Source of the DNA: a virus
Strand: one strand, 5' to 3'
Virus record (IMG/VR): IMGVR_UViG_3300033052_000009
Span: 1 to 35,676 of that record
Length of the DNA: 35,676 nucleotides
A program made the translations under genes and the position numbers. How positions within the stretch are numbered: position 1 is the first letter of the stretch; each line of letters starts with the position of its first letter. Positions 29,601 through 35,676 of this stretch are shown piece by piece. The notes under the pieces were generated by a model that saw only the letters and a program-made list of their open reading frames with translations, had not been told where the DNA came from and did not search any database.

Positions 29601-29732
29601 GTGACCCGCCGCATCCGCAACACCCGCCCGATCCAGATCATCCAGTCCACCCCCCAAGCTGAGCAAGCATGGTTCTGGGTATCTGCTGTGTGTCTCTTTG
29701 CTGCTGCCTTTGGTGCGGCGCTGATATTCTGA
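29601..29732 (+). CDS. 43-residue single-helix membrane protein
   Basis: GTG start two bases after the previous stop. VTRRIRNTRPIQIIQSTPQA is a basic head, followed by a transmembrane helix (FWVSAVCLFAAAFGAALIF) to the end. It could be a small phage membrane peptide of unknown role. Confidence 0.5.
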   Translation: MTRRIRNTRPIQIIQSTPQAEQAWFWVSAVCLFAAAFGAALIF

Positions 29733-29738
29733 AAGGAA

Positions 29739-30347
29739 ATGAACGTGACCGCTAGGAAGGAAACCGGCATCACAAATATTCGCGGGAAGGAGTACCAGAC
29801 GGTAGCCCTCCGCGTGACGAAATTTCGCGCTGACAAAGAGGAGTGGTCGCTGACAACCGAGATTGTCAGCCGCGATGCCGATTGTGTCGTGATGAAAGCC
29901 ATCATCGCCAACGAACAGGGGCGCATCCTCGCCACCGGCCATGCCGAAGAATATCGCTCTTCGTCACAAGTCAACAAGACCAGTGCCCTTGAAAACGCCG
30001 AGACGAGCGCCATCGGTCGCGCACTAGCGGCGGCTGGATATGGCGGCACCGAGTTTGCCAGCGCGAACGAGGTGCAGAACGCCATCCACCAGCAGGAAAA
30101 TCCGCAGGAAGGCGGGATGCCTGACGCTGAATACAATCGGCTGACCGGCATGATGAGGTCCGCCGGAGTGCCAGAGGGCAAGCTGCTCAACGAATACAGC
30201 GTTTCAAGCCTGCGCGCGCTCAATCAGGACCAGTACGGCGAAATTATCGGCCGTCTGACCAAGGTGATCGAGGCGAAAGCCAAGGCGACGACCAACGAAA
30301 AGGCCGGCGGCTTCGAGGGGGTCGAAGATGTCGAACTCGCAGCCTGA
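29739..30347 (+). CDS. Putative single-strand annealing protein (ERF/Rad52-like)
   Basis: A 202-residue protein starting MNVTARKETGITNIRGKEYQ (a GTG at 29745 fits the ribosome binding site better). The middle, beta strands followed by SSQVNKTSALENAETSAIGR and ALAAAGYGGTEFASANEV, resembles the helix of ERF/Rad52 annealing proteins in which '..A...A...AL..lG' packs on the sheet. Followed by an acidic C-terminal part ending EGVEDVELA. The gene lies with nuclease genes in a recombination block. Family membership is not proven. Confidence 0.5.
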   Translation: MNVTARKETGITNIRGKEYQTVALRVTKFRADKEEWSLTTEIVSRDADCVVMKAIIANEQGRILATGHAEEYRSSSQVNKTSALENAETSAIGRALAAAGYGGTEFASANEVQNAIHQQENPQEGGMPDAEYNRLTGMMRSAGVPEGKLLNEYSVSSLRALNQDQYGEIIGRLTKVIEAKAKATTNEKAGGFEGVEDVELAA

Positions 30348-31014
30348 CCACGGCCACAACAACCCGCCCGCCGATGCAACCTTCGGGATGCATATCGACG
30401 ACCTCTTTTCGATGCTCTCCAATACCCTCGCAGGGGGTACGGTGGACAGCGACGAGAAAGAGGCTGCCATCGACGCCCTGATGGACGACTTTCGCAAGGC
30501 GTCCAAGGATGCCGATAAGGCCCGCGCCGCCGAGAAAAAGCCCCATGACGATGCTGGCAAGGCTGTGCAGGCCAAGTGGAAGCCCGTCATCGACAAGGCT
30601 GATCGCGGCGTCACCGAATGCAAGGCGGCGCTCACCCCCTATCGCATCGAAAAGCAGCGCTCCGCCGACGAGGCAGCCCGAAAGGCCCGGGAGGAAGCCG
30701 AAGCGAAACAGGCTGCGGCGCAAGCGGCCCTGAAACAATCCGATGACCTCGAAAGCCGATTCCAGGCTGAGCAGGAGTTGGAGCAGGCCAAGAAGCTGAC
30801 GGCGGTCGCGAACAAGATCGATCGCTCGGCAACGGGTCTCCGCACGTCGTGGGAGGCCGAGCTGACCGACAAGACCGCGGCGCTCCGGCACTACCTCAAA
30901 ACGCAACCGGGCGAGTTTGAAGCCCTTATCCAGACCCTTGCAGACCGTGACGCGCGCGGCGCTCGCCCGCCTGTTCCCGGTGTCCTCTACCACGAACGAA
31001 AGAAAGCGGCATGA
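30328..31014 (+). CDS. Coiled-coil protein next to the annealing protein
   Basis: A 228-residue protein starting MSNSQPDHGHNNPPADATFG. Residues about 50-175 are helical and charged (ARAAEKKPHDDAGKAVQAKW, AARKAREEAEAKQAAAQAAL), ending in a small domain (LRTSWEAELTDKTAALRHYL and PPVPGVLYHERKKAA). Such proteins often pair with phage annealing proteins. It overlaps the previous gene by 20 bases. Role unknown. Confidence 0.6.
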   Translation: MSNSQPDHGHNNPPADATFGMHIDDLFSMLSNTLAGGTVDSDEKEAAIDALMDDFRKASKDADKARAAEKKPHDDAGKAVQAKWKPVIDKADRGVTECKAALTPYRIEKQRSADEAARKAREEAEAKQAAAQAALKQSDDLESRFQAEQELEQAKKLTAVANKIDRSATGLRTSWEAELTDKTAALRHYLKTQPGEFEALIQTLADRDARGARPPVPGVLYHERKKAA

Positions 31015-31220
31015 CCTACGCCCTGCCCCTCTCCACCCGTCGCCGCCTCGCAGCCGACAAGCGCCGCCGCTATTGGGCTAACCCCGCCGAACGGTTGAAG
31101 CGCATCAACGAGGCCCGCAAGCAACGCGGAGCGCCCATGATCGCCAGCCTGGACGAGATGGGCGATCCCAAGGCTGGCCGGCGCAATGCCGCTCGTGACG
31201 AGGCCGGGAGGTTCGCCTAG
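31011..31220 (+). CDS. 69-residue basic protein
   Basis: MTYALPLSTRRRLAADKRRR onward, Arg-rich, ending RNAARDEAGRFA. ATGA overlap before it, and its TAG shares one base with the GTG of the next gene. Probably binds nucleic acid; not recognised. Confidence 0.55.
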   Translation: MTYALPLSTRRRLAADKRRRYWANPAERLKRINEARKQRGAPMIASLDEMGDPKAGRRNAARDEAGRFA

Positions 31221-31549
31221 TGCGCCGCGAAACCTTCCCCTACCGTCGCGCCGTCAAGCCGACCGCCGCGCAGCAACGCTACCACGATTGGGTAGCGAGG
31301 CAGCCGTGCGTCGTGACGGGCCGCTATGGCGTGACCAAGCATCACGTGACCGCGAGCCGCGACGGGGGAAGGTTCACGCGGTCGCACTGGATCGTCGTGC
31401 CGCTGGTTCAGGAACTCCACCAGCATGACCACGGCAAGGCGTCGGTCGAGCGGCTGAACCACGGCGGCTTCTTTGAAGAGCATGGCGTCGATCTGGAAAT
31501 TGCCGCCCTGCACACCCTCGTCCGCTATCTGGAGACTGAACGGCCATGA
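31220..31549 (+). CDS. HNH-type nuclease, Ref/DUF968-like
   Basis: A 109-residue protein with GTG start. CVVTG (about 30-34), KHHVTASRDGG and a later VPLVQELHQHDHG are in the order of the Cys/His-rich HNH core of P1 Ref (RecA-dependent nuclease) and related recombination nucleases. Some zinc ligands are not clear. Likely a recombination or DNA-processing enzyme. Confidence 0.6.
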   Translation: MRRETFPYRRAVKPTAAQQRYHDWVARQPCVVTGRYGVTKHHVTASRDGGRFTRSHWIVVPLVQELHQHDHGKASVERLNHGGFFEEHGVDLEIAALHTLVRYLETERP

Positions 31550-31977
31550 CCGATCGCGCCCCTCTCTATTTCGAGGCCCGCCTTGGGATGCTGAAACCTG
31601 CCAACCGGGCAGCCGAAGAGGCCATGCGCGAGATCACCGGCACGGTTCGCGCGACCCTGACCGGCGGCAAGGCCAACCAGCGTCGCCGCTCGCTCTATTG
31701 GGTACTCGTCTCCATCGTCACGCCGATCCTGAACGACATGCACGGCATGACGCTAACGGAGGACGATACCCACGATATCATGCGGACCAAGCTCGGCATG
31801 TTCGACGAGGTGACGCTCCCCTCTGGCGAGACGCATCGCAAGCTCTGGTCCACCAGCAACCGCGCGATGAACGAGGCGGATCGGGCCGACTATCTGAACA
31901 AGTGCATTGAAATTTGGGGGAAGTGGACCGGCATCGATCCGCTGACCCTTCGCGACGAGGCGCAACGCGCCGCCTAG
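31546..31977 (+). CDS. NinB-like recombination protein (tentative)
   Basis: A 143-residue protein starting MTDRAPLYFEARLGMLKPAN. KANQRRRSLYWVLVSIVTPI (about 49-68) resembles the 'R...QN..yW..l' signature of NinB, and size and place (next to annealing and HNH genes) agree. The end EIWGKWTGIDPLTLRDEAQ is also like phage recombination helpers. Not certain. Confidence 0.45.
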   Translation: MTDRAPLYFEARLGMLKPANRAAEEAMREITGTVRATLTGGKANQRRRSLYWVLVSIVTPILNDMHGMTLTEDDTHDIMRTKLGMFDEVTLPSGETHRKLWSTSNRAMNEADRADYLNKCIEIWGKWTGIDPLTLRDEAQRAA

Positions 31978-32022
31978 ATCACCACCGCAGCGAGCAGCGA
32001 AATCCCGGTCCAGTGCTCGCGA

Positions 32023-32028
32023 TATAAT
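32023..32028 (+). promoter_or_regulatory. Consensus -10 TATAAT before the RNA methyltransferase gene
   Basis: A perfect TATAAT stands 20 bases before ATG 32049, in a 71-base gap within an otherwise overlapping operon. No good -35 is seen, so an activator or extended -10 would be needed. It suggests separate expression of the next gene. Confidence 0.45.
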
Positions 32029-32048
32029 GGACTGGGGAAAGGGATAGA

Positions 32049-32516
32049 ATGATGAGAGGTTTCGCAGCAATCGGCCTTCACCGGCCCAAGGATAAGCACA
32101 ACGTCGGCGGTGTCATTCGTGCGGCGGGATGCTATGGGGCCGTTAGCCTTGCAATCAGCGGCGACCGCATCAACGCTGGCTGGATTAAGTCGCCGGCCAA
32201 CACGCTCGCTGGGCAGCGCCATATGCCTGTTTTCCGTGGCGAGTTGCGAGACCTAATTCCTTACGCCGCGGTTCCGGTTGCAGTCGATCTCGTTGACGAC
32301 GCAATCCCTCTGCCAGATTTCCAGCATCCTGAAAGCGCCTTCTACATTTTCGGCCCCGAGGATGGAACACTCGGCGCGCCAATTCTCGACTGGTGCCCGC
32401 GCCGAGTGATGGTGCCGACCCGCTTTTGCATGAACCTCGCGGCGACTGTCAATGTCGTCCTATATGACCGACTTGCCAAGCAAATGGCACGCGGATCGCA
32501 AAGGATCGCAGCATGA
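32049..32516 (+). CDS. SPOUT RNA methyltransferase, TrmH/SpoU family
   Basis: A 155-residue protein, MMRGFAAIGLHRPKDKHNVG onward. Motif 1 KDKHNVGGVIRAAGCYG (N and R for catalysis), motif 2 FYIFGPEDGTLG and motif 3 PTRFCMNLAATVNVVLYDRL match SPOUT enzymes that methylate tRNA or rRNA ribose. All three knot motifs are present, and length equals the minimal catalytic domain (TrmL-like). A phage-borne RNA methyltransferase is unusual; target unknown. Confidence 0.85.
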   Translation: MMRGFAAIGLHRPKDKHNVGGVIRAAGCYGAVSLAISGDRINAGWIKSPANTLAGQRHMPVFRGELRDLIPYAAVPVAVDLVDDAIPLPDFQHPESAFYIFGPEDGTLGAPILDWCPRRVMVPTRFCMNLAATVNVVLYDRLAKQMARGSQRIAA

Positions 32517-32553
32517 CCCGCCTTCTCTACGCCCTTGGTGGGAGGTACGTGTT

Positions 32554-33204
32554 GTGAGCGCCCCTCGCTTGATCGACACCAAGCCTCGTCCTGCTGTCGG
32601 CTATCTGAACGCGGGCGCGAATATCTCGCCCTGTGGCAAGTACCGCTATCGCCTGTGGCGAGAATGGCGGCTCCACCCTCTGCCCGCGCAATGGGACATG
32701 TGGACCGAGGACGACGGAAGCCCAGTTGTTGACGGCGCCGGCAAGCAGCTTGGCGAGCCGCATACGTGCCTCTTTGTCATGCTAAACCCTTCGACTGCCG
32801 ATGGCGAGATGGACGACCCGACAATTCGCCGGTGCGTCGGCTTCGCGAAGTCGTGGGGCTACGACCGGATGGAGGTCGTCAACCTGTTCGCTTATCGTGC
32901 GACGAAGCCAATCGAGCTTCTGGCGCTTGGCCACGATGACGACCCCGTTGGGCCGCTCAACATCAATGCGATCCGCACAGCGATGGATCAGCAGGTCAAC
33001 CGCATCGTCTGCGCGTGGGGCGCCAACGGCTCGCACCTCGGGCAGGATGAAACGGTTCTTGGCTGGATCGAGGACTATGCCGAACTATGCGAGCAGGAAA
33101 TCGAGATTGTCGCGCTGGGGCTGACCGCCGAGGGGCATCCGCGTCACCCGCTGTATCTCCCGGCTGACGCAGCGCCCTTCCCCTTCTCGGGAGCGAAGCC
33201 ATGA
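32554..33204 (+). CDS. DUF1643 family protein
   Basis: A 216-residue protein with GTG 32554, preceded by GGGAGG. Landmarks: LFVMLNPSTADGEMDDPTIR, RCVGFAKSWGYDRMEVVNLF, AYRATKP, and later VCAWGANG, ALGLTAEGHPRHPLYLP. These are the DUF1643 signature; its function is unknown. Such proteins occur in phages and bacteria. It overlaps the next small gene by four bases. Confidence 0.9.
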   Translation: MSAPRLIDTKPRPAVGYLNAGANISPCGKYRYRLWREWRLHPLPAQWDMWTEDDGSPVVDGAGKQLGEPHTCLFVMLNPSTADGEMDDPTIRRCVGFAKSWGYDRMEVVNLFAYRATKPIELLALGHDDDPVGPLNINAIRTAMDQQVNRIVCAWGANGSHLGQDETVLGWIEDYAELCEQEIEIVALGLTAEGHPRHPLYLPADAAPFPFSGAKP

Positions 33205-33350
33205 CCCACTCCATCTTCCGCGCCACCCGCTCCTCCTCCTACGAGACCCAATGGCAGCAGGAACGCCGTAGGGGCCCGATCCTCCCGATGCTCCCGGATC
33301 AAAAGCCCTTCTTCTCAAGGATCATGGGACTTGTGGGGAGGGGGCGGTGA
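33201..33350 (+). CDS. 49-residue basic protein
   Basis: MTHSIFRATRSSSYETQWQQ onward, ending SRIMGLVGRGR. ATGA overlap before and GTGA overlap after, which supports translation. Basic, no motif; unknown. Confidence 0.55.
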   Translation: MTHSIFRATRSSSYETQWQQERRRGPILPMLPDQKPFFSRIMGLVGRGR

Positions 33351-33646
33351 CGGCGGAGCGACTCCTGAAAGCGCCGGAAGCTGCTGCCCATCTGGCGGTC
33401 TGCACGCGCACGCTTAGGAAGCTGCGGCAAGATGGCGTTATCGACTATGTCTTGATCGGTGGCGCAATCCGCTACAGCGTAGCCGACCTTGACCGATTTA
33501 TCAACGAAAGGCGGACGCGATGCGTCTATATCAAAGGACCGGCTCGCCGTACTGGTGGCTCGACACAACCGTCGGGGGTAACCGATATCGCGGCAGTACG
33601 GGCGAGACGGGAAAGCGAGAAGCGAAAAAGGCGGCTGACCGCATAG
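33347..33646 (+). CDS. Excisionase-like HTH protein
   Basis: A 99-residue protein with GTG start after GGGGAGGGGG. Residues 4-55 are a MerR/HTH_17-type domain: RLLKAPEAAAHLAVCTRTLR, then KLRQDGVIDYVLIGGAIRYS and VADLDRFINE. It lies before the integrase, as excisionases do. Its last 127 bases overlap the integrase start in another frame; that Arg-rich part may be dispensable. Confidence 0.75.
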   Translation: MTAERLLKAPEAAAHLAVCTRTLRKLRQDGVIDYVLIGGAIRYSVADLDRFINERRTRCVYIKGPARRTGGSTQPSGVTDIAAVRARRESEKRKRRLTA

Positions 33647-34629
33647 TCGATCAGCTGGAACAGGACCTCAGACGTGCCGGCGAAGTCTGGACGATCAGCC
33701 AGGCACTCGGCAAATGGTACACCGAACATGCCGAAATGAAGCGCAGCGGCGATGCGATATGGTCGAACATCAGCAACATCGAACGCTGTCTCGATTGCTC
33801 GACCACTGTGGACATGCTCACCTCTGCCATGCTGATGGACTTTCGCGCGAAACGCCGCGGCGAACTGGCACACCGAAGCGCCAAGACAGACGAGGCGAAA
33901 GAGCGCGCTGCGAAGCTGCCGCCTCGCTATGTGCAGGCACCGACCATCAATCGGGATCTGGCCTATCTGCAAGCGGCCCTGCGCCACGCCAAGCTGATGC
34001 ACCTACAGCCGGTGGCTGATATCCCCTGGTCGAAGATCAAGTACCCCGAGAACGAACCTCGCAACCGATTTGCCTCGCACGACGAGTTCGAGGCGATGCA
34101 GTCAATCGACGACTCCGATCTGGCAGATATCATCCTTGCGGCTACCGCCACCGGCCTGAGGCGCGGCAACATGCGCTGGACGTGGCGTCAGGTCGATTTG
34201 CGCGGCAAGACCGTAACGATCGCTCGAACCAAGGGGCGAATGCCTATCATCGTCCGCCTGTCCGCTCCTGTCGTCGAAATGCTCAAGCGTCGACGATCTG
34301 CCGCCGCCAAGGGAGCGGAAGTGCCGTCGCCAGATGCCGAGGTGTTCGACTGGACGAACTTCCGCCGCCGCTGGGAGAGGTTGCGCAAATCGCTCGGCAT
34401 GGCGGATTTTCACTGGCACGATCTTCGCCACACCTTCGGGACTTGGGCTCGAAAAGCTGGCGTCGATCTGCCCACGCTGAAAGAGGCGATGGCGCATCGG
34501 GACATCAAAACGACCATGCGTTACGCCCAAGTCGAAGCCGACGAGATTGCGACCACTTTCGACAAAGTTGGGGACAGAATGGCACAATCTGCGGCACATT
34601 CGGAGGAAAAGTCGTGGCTAGCCAGCTAG
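33520..34629 (+). CDS. int: Tyrosine recombinase, phage integrase
   Basis: A 369-residue protein, MRLYQRTGSPYWWLDTTVGG onward. An N-terminal arm-binding part, a SAM-like core-binding domain (about 55-165), and a catalytic domain with Arg214 (ATGLRRGNM), His300-x-x-Arg303 (HWHDLRHTFG), His326 (AMAHRD) and Tyr335 (TMRYAQ). All catalytic residues are present, so it should be active. It ends 17 bases from the tRNA-Arg junction. Confidence 0.95.
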   Translation: MRLYQRTGSPYWWLDTTVGGNRYRGSTGETGKREAKKAADRIVDQLEQDLRRAGEVWTISQALGKWYTEHAEMKRSGDAIWSNISNIERCLDCSTTVDMLTSAMLMDFRAKRRGELAHRSAKTDEAKERAAKLPPRYVQAPTINRDLAYLQAALRHAKLMHLQPVADIPWSKIKYPENEPRNRFASHDEFEAMQSIDDSDLADIILAATATGLRRGNMRWTWRQVDLRGKTVTIARTKGRMPIIVRLSAPVVEMLKRRRSAAAKGAEVPSPDAEVFDWTNFRRRWERLRKSLGMADFHWHDLRHTFGTWARKAGVDLPTLKEAMAHRDIKTTMRYAQVEADEIATTFDKVGDRMAQSAAHSEEKSWLAS

Positions 34630-34646
34630 TTAGCCATGCCCGAACA

Positions 34647-34689
34647 CAGATTAGGAATCTGATGCTCTATCCTGCTGAGCTACGGGCGC
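34647..34689 (-). tRNA. tRNA-Arg(CCU), 5' 43 bases only; right prophage junction
   Basis: GCGCCCG, TA, D-stem GCTC..GAGC, then anticodon arm TCAGA-TTCCTAA-TCTG, in order from 34689. Anticodon CCT gives Arg. The next base breaks the last anticodon-stem pair and no T-arm or CGGGCGC acceptor strand follows; instead there is phage DNA. So the gene is cut by the prophage near base 43. The missing part should lie at the left end. Confidence 0.88.
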
Positions 34690-34736
34690 GCCGGGGTCCG
34701 TCTAGCGGTGTCGGGCGGCCAGCGTCAATCGGCGGA

Positions 34737-35207
34737 TCAATTTGCCGCTTCGGGCGGAACGAAGGGGACAAGCAGCGGTATTGCCGCGATACCGTCGTCG
34801 CGAAGCGCCTGCGCCTCTTCGGGAGAGGCTTGGCCGTGGATCAGATCCTCGGCCGCGCGGCCTTCGTGCATCGCGCGCGCAGCGTCGGCGAACTCGCGGC
34901 CGACCCAGCGCGACCGGGGCAGCATCTCGGCCTGTTTCGCGGCAAGGTCGGCCAGCAGCTTACGGACGATTTCCGGTCCAGGGCCGCTGTCGTCGGCGAC
35001 CGGTGCCGGCGCCCGCGCGCCGCTCGTCATCTGGTTCGACTTCGCACCGACGCGCGGCGCCATCACCGCCTTGCGGACATCGGCGTCGCCGCAGACAGGG
35101 CACGCGATCAGGCCGCGTTCCTGCTGGTCGGCAAAGCTCTCGCTGCTCGCAAACCACGCCTCGAAGCGGTGATCGCCCGCGGAACAGCAAAGGTCGAAGA
35201 CGATCAT
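34737..35207 (-). CDS. DUF1178 family protein (chromosomal)
   Basis: A 156-residue protein starting MIVFDLCCSAGDHRFEAWFA. Landmarks: Cys pairs in LCCSAGH-like and ACPVCGDADVRKAVMAP, a variable middle, then RWVGREFADAARAMHEGRAA. Typical DUF1178, found near grx in Alphaproteobacteria; function unknown, perhaps zinc binding. Its stop is 47 bases before the tRNA 5' end. Confidence 0.9.
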   Translation of the reverse strand: MIVFDLCCSAGDHRFEAWFASSESFADQQERGLIACPVCGDADVRKAVMAPRVGAKSNQMTSGARAPAPVADDSGPGPEIVRKLLADLAAKQAEMLPRSRWVGREFADAARAMHEGRAAEDLIHGQASPEEAQALRDDGIAAIPLLVPFVPPEAAN

Positions 35208-35209
35208 TC

Positions 35210-35470
35210 TCACCCCGTACCCAGCAACGCGTCGAGTTCGCCCTTCGCTTCCAGTTCCGCAAGATCGTCGCTGCCGCCGATATGCTTTCCGTCGATGAAG
35301 ATCTGCGGGACGGTCCGGCGACCATGCGCGCGATCGACCATCGCTTCGAAGCCGGCGCGGTCCATCGTCACGTCGATTTCCTGAAAACCGGCGCCCTTGC
35401 GATCGAGCAACGCCTTCGCGCGCGAGCAGAATCCACAAAAGGCCTTCGTATAGATTTCGATCTTCGCCAT
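35210..35470 (-). CDS. grxC: Glutaredoxin, class I (GrxC-like)
   Basis: An 86-residue protein starting MAKIEIYTKAFCGFCSRAKA. Active site CGFC (12-15) instead of the usual CPYC; TVPQIFIDGKHIGG (about 53-66) binds glutathione. Reduces protein disulfides with glutathione in the cytosol. Next to comF on the same strand, as in many alphaproteobacteria. Confidence 0.95.
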   Translation of the reverse strand: MAKIEIYTKAFCGFCSRAKALLDRKGAGFQEIDVTMDRAGFEAMVDRAHGRRTVPQIFIDGKHIGGSDDLAELEAKGELDALLGTG

Positions 35471-35482
35471 TCGGCTATCCTG

Positions 35483-35676
35483 TCATTTCTTCGCCACCAT
35501 ATCGGAATCAACGTCCGCAAAGTCAAATATGTTGCCGGTCGTCAGCGCATCGGGAACGACCCGCGCCCAGGTCAGCGCCGAAACCTGCGCCGCCCCGCTG
35601 CGTTTGAGCGCCTTCGCCGCCGACCGGAGCGTCGCGCCGCTGGCATGGACATCGTCGATCAGGACAAGATGGCGCC
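35483..35676 (-). CDS. comF: ComF-family phosphoribosyltransferase (5' part missing)
   Basis: Only the last 64 residues or so are in the window. HLVLIDDVHASGATLRSAAK is the PRPP-binding signature of type I phosphoribosyltransferases; the tail reads GAAQVSALTWARVVPDAL. ComF proteins are linked to DNA uptake. It is a normal chromosomal gene. Confidence 0.88.
   Translation of the reverse strand, partial: RHLVLIDDVHASGATLRSAAKALKRSGAAQVSALTWARVVPDALTTGNIFDFADVDSDMVAKK

Larger units (their letters stand above)
1..34689. mobile_element. Prophage, siphovirus type (right part; left end outside window)
   Basis: A continuous phage gene set occupies this span: integrase and excisionase-like gene next to a split tRNA gene, a self-cleaving repressor between two divergent early operons, replication and recombination genes, terminase, HK97-type head genes, and tail tube, chaperone, tape measure and tip genes. 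Nearly all genes overlap by 1-8 bases or are a few bases apart, as in intact phages. No structural gene is visibly broken. The tape measure length (673 residues) would fit a flexible tail of roughly 100 nm by the usual 0.15 nm per residue rule. The left attachment site and the lysis cassette must lie to the left, if present. Confidence 0.95.

Noticed and set aside
30244-30993. Minus-strand frame of 249 codons
   Set aside because: Shadow of the coiled-coil gene at 30328-31014, which fits the operon by ATGA overlaps.
1-35676. CRISPR array, insertion sequences or transposase genes
   Set aside because: No spaced direct repeats of CRISPR type and no transposase motifs were seen; the only tandem arrays are coding repeats.

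Overview
This window is most of an integrated siphovirus-type (HK97-fold, long-tailed) prophage with a short piece of bacterial chromosome at its right end. The host looks like a GC-rich alphaproteobacterium, probably of the order Sphingomonadales. That is inference from codon use, from the comF - glutaredoxin - DUF1178 - tRNA-Arg gene order on the right, and from phage genes of alphaproteobacterial type (GcrA-like protein, CcrM-like domain order in the methyltransferase, gene-transfer-agent-like tail genes). The left end of the prophage, where lysis genes and the other attachment junction would be expected, is outside the window; no endolysin or holin is recognisable inside it.

Layout. Bases 1-19978 are the leftward late region, read right to left: packaging HNH nuclease, small and large terminase, portal, prohead protease, capsid, a block of accessory virion genes interrupted by a free-standing HNH nuclease, head-tail connectors, tail tube, tail assembly chaperone with a lambda-type GGGAAAG frameshift site, tape measure, distal tail genes and the central tail protein, which runs off the left edge. 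Two small genes, a two-helix membrane protein at 6300 and a lipoprotein at 20027, lie on the opposite strand inside this region and look like morons. Bases 20612-22109 hold small genes and a phage NusG paralogue, the best candidate for a late-gene antiterminator. A structured stretch of about 0.6 kb follows (22110-22693), possibly a replication origin.

Bases 22694-26981 are a tightly overlapping leftward early operon: Cro-like protein, OmpR-type winged helix without a receiver, XRE-type regulator, small zinc and membrane proteins, an orphan DNA methyltransferase, a GcrA-like helix-turn-helix, a protein resembling only DnaA domain IV, a Holliday-junction-resolvase-like nuclease and a replication protein. 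Several of these resemble DNA-binding or catalytic parts of the alphaproteobacterial cell-cycle regulators CtrA, CcrM, GcrA and DnaA. This is the most interesting feature of the window.

Bases 27081-28309 carry a self-cleaving CI/LexA-type repressor and a secreted protein. The pair is flanked on both sides by copies of a GGGGGAWATMTCCCCC operator set in the spacers of the presumed leftward and rightward early promoters. Bases 28423-34629 are the rightward early operon: small genes, a putative single-strand annealing protein, an HNH/Ref-like nuclease, a NinB-like protein, a SPOUT RNA methyltransferase with its own TATAAT, a DUF1643 protein, an excisionase-like protein and a tyrosine integrase. 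The integrase ends 17 bases from a tRNA-Arg(CCU) gene that is cut after its anticodon stem.
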